Positions 7,572 to 7,918 of a stretch of 7,918 nucleotides of DNA are shown piece after piece. The stretch is from an uncultured Ruminococcus sp. (GTDB taxonomy: Bacteria > Bacillota > Clostridia > Oscillospirales > Ruminococcaceae): contig CAMCOJ010000090.1 in assembly GCA_945876405.1 (NCBI GenBank), forward strand, positions 1-7,918, read 5' to 3'. Below the pieces are notes generated by a model. The model searched no databases. It saw only the letters and a list, made by a program, of their open reading frames with translations, and had not been told where the DNA came from. Every line of letters begins with the position of its first letter. The first letter of the stretch is position 1. Position numbers and translations under genes: made by a program.

Positions 7572-7626
7572 AAGAAACAAAAGAACCTGCTTCGACGGGC
7601 AGCCGCCTAAGCAGGTTCTTTCTTTT
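7572..7626 (-). terminator. Intrinsic terminator closing the AOR-MoaD-like operon
   Basis: A perfect 12-bp stem (AAGAACCTGCTT at 7581-7592 with AAGCAGGTTCTT at 7609-7620) encloses a 16-nt loop. On the minus strand the hairpin ends in a T-rich tail (TTCTTTTGTTTCTT) 12 nt or more after the MoaD-like stop. The plus-strand side also ends in TTTCTTTT, so it may act in both directions. It separates this operon from the surface-protein operon. Confidence 0.92.
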
Positions 7627-7637
7627 AGTCTTTTGTT

Positions 7638-7832
7638 TCAGCCCCCTGCCTGAATTCTCAGCAGGCGCACGCGGTCGCCGGGCTTGATTTCGAAGTCGTC
7701 ATACTGGGCCTTGAGAAGCTTCTCGTCGTTGACCCAAACTGCCGCTTTCCTTATGTTTTTTTCGTTCAGCAAATCCCTGACAGTTGTTCCGTCGGGATAC
7801 TCCGCCTCATTGTTGTTGTAAATAAACTTCAT
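7638..7832 (-). CDS. MoaD/ThiS-family sulfur carrier protein
   Basis: This 64-residue protein has the small ubiquitin-like beta-grasp pattern: an opening strand 'MKFIYNNNEAEYP', 'GTTVRDLL' before the helix, 'AAVWVNDEKL', 'KPGDRVRLLRI' and an exposed C-terminal Gly63-Gly64. In this family the final glycine is adenylylated by a MoeB/ThiF-type enzyme and converted to a thiocarboxylate that donates sulfur, in the cytoplasm. Length and GG ending are standard. The ribosome site GGAAAG (7839-7844) overlaps the stop codon of the upstream gene, and the 11-nt gap implies translational coupling. Coupling to an AOR gene suggests supply of the pyranopterin dithiolene for the Mo/W cofactor rather than thiamine, since AOR operons often carry such a carrier. 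A ThiS role cannot be excluded from the sequence alone. Confidence 0.88.
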   Translation of the reverse strand: MKFIYNNNEAEYPDGTTVRDLLNEKNIRKAAVWVNDEKLLKAQYDDFEIKPGDRVRLLRIQAGG

Positions 7833-7843
7833 AATAATCTTTC

Positions 7844-7918
7844 CTATGAAATCCAGTCAAGGTCAAGCTCCTTAAGTGTTTCCTCTGTTGGGTATCCCGT
7901 TTCAGGATCGCAGCCGGC
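7844..7918 (-). CDS. Aldehyde ferredoxin oxidoreductase family protein, C-terminal fragment
   Basis: The last 24 codons and a TAG stop of a gene that continues beyond the window. The visible end contains 'DPETGYPTEETLKELDLDW', which fits the usual C-terminal pattern of tungsten-containing aldehyde ferredoxin oxidoreductases (D..TG.PT...L..LGLD). These cytoplasmic enzymes oxidise aldehydes, or reduce acids, with a bis-pyranopterin tungsten or molybdenum cofactor and a [4Fe-4S] cluster. No catalytic part is in view. The MoaD/ThiS-like gene directly downstream agrees with this call, since such carriers are frequent partners. The substrate cannot be judged from the tail. Confidence 0.8.
   Translation of the reverse strand, partial: AGCDPETGYPTEETLKELDLDWIS

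Noticed and set aside
1..7918. CRISPR array, tRNA or rRNA genes
   Set aside because: No regularly spaced repeats and no tRNA or rRNA signature were seen on either strand.

Overview
The window looks like a contig end from an anaerobic Clostridia-type Firmicute, possibly a gut or rumen Eubacteriales such as Anaerovoracaceae or Lachnospiraceae; that placement is inference. The grounds are strong AGGAGG-type ribosome sites, intermediate GC, Sec-exported fibronectin-III surface proteins of the usual clostridial style, and a tungsten/molybdenum aldehyde ferredoxin oxidoreductase (AOR) tail followed by a MoaD/ThiS-like sulfur carrier. All supported genes lie on the minus strand, so the story reads from right to left.

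Right edge (7572-7918): the last 24 residues of an AOR-family protein, an 11-nt gap, a 64-residue MoaD/ThiS-like carrier ending in Gly-Gly, and a strong intrinsic terminator that closes that operon.

Middle (6958-7571): about 330 bases without a convincing gene but with several inverted repeats, then a promoter (TTGTAA-17-TATAAT) with a palindrome over its -35 box and a perfect tandem 12-mer just upstream. The leader then holds an RNA that closely matches what I know of the molybdenum cofactor (Moco) riboswitch, followed by an intrinsic terminator. The 3' strand of the aptamer's closing helix can instead pair with the 5' arm of the terminator, which suggests ligand-dependent OFF control.

Left (52-6957): two Sec-exported surface proteins in one operon, 34 bp apart. 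The first (800 aa) has two copies of a sulfite-oxidase-like (SUOX) fold module, each followed by a chitobiase/Ig-like module, then two fibronectin-III domains. The second (at least 1489 aa, cut by the contig end) is a string of about eight degenerate SUOX-fold modules without a conserved molybdenum-ligand cysteine. Module 3 begins with Asp403-Ser-Ile-Thr-Gly-Ala-Thr409, which fits the ApbE flavinylation consensus.

Bases 1-51 are not genomic: 18-51 is the complete Illumina Nextera read-2 transposase adapter, preceded by what looks like an i7 index and a degraded P7 end. The truncation of the giant gene is therefore an assembly edge.

Working model (inference): a Moco riboswitch controls a surface operon built from the protein fold that normally holds Moco, next to a Mo/W enzyme operon. 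Both proteins have Sec-type, not Tat-type, signals and so are unlikely to leave the cell with cofactor bound. If the switch is OFF with ligand, they are made when cofactor is scarce, which fits scavenging of cofactor or pterin, or a substitute flavin-based surface redox role. Nothing here proves either.
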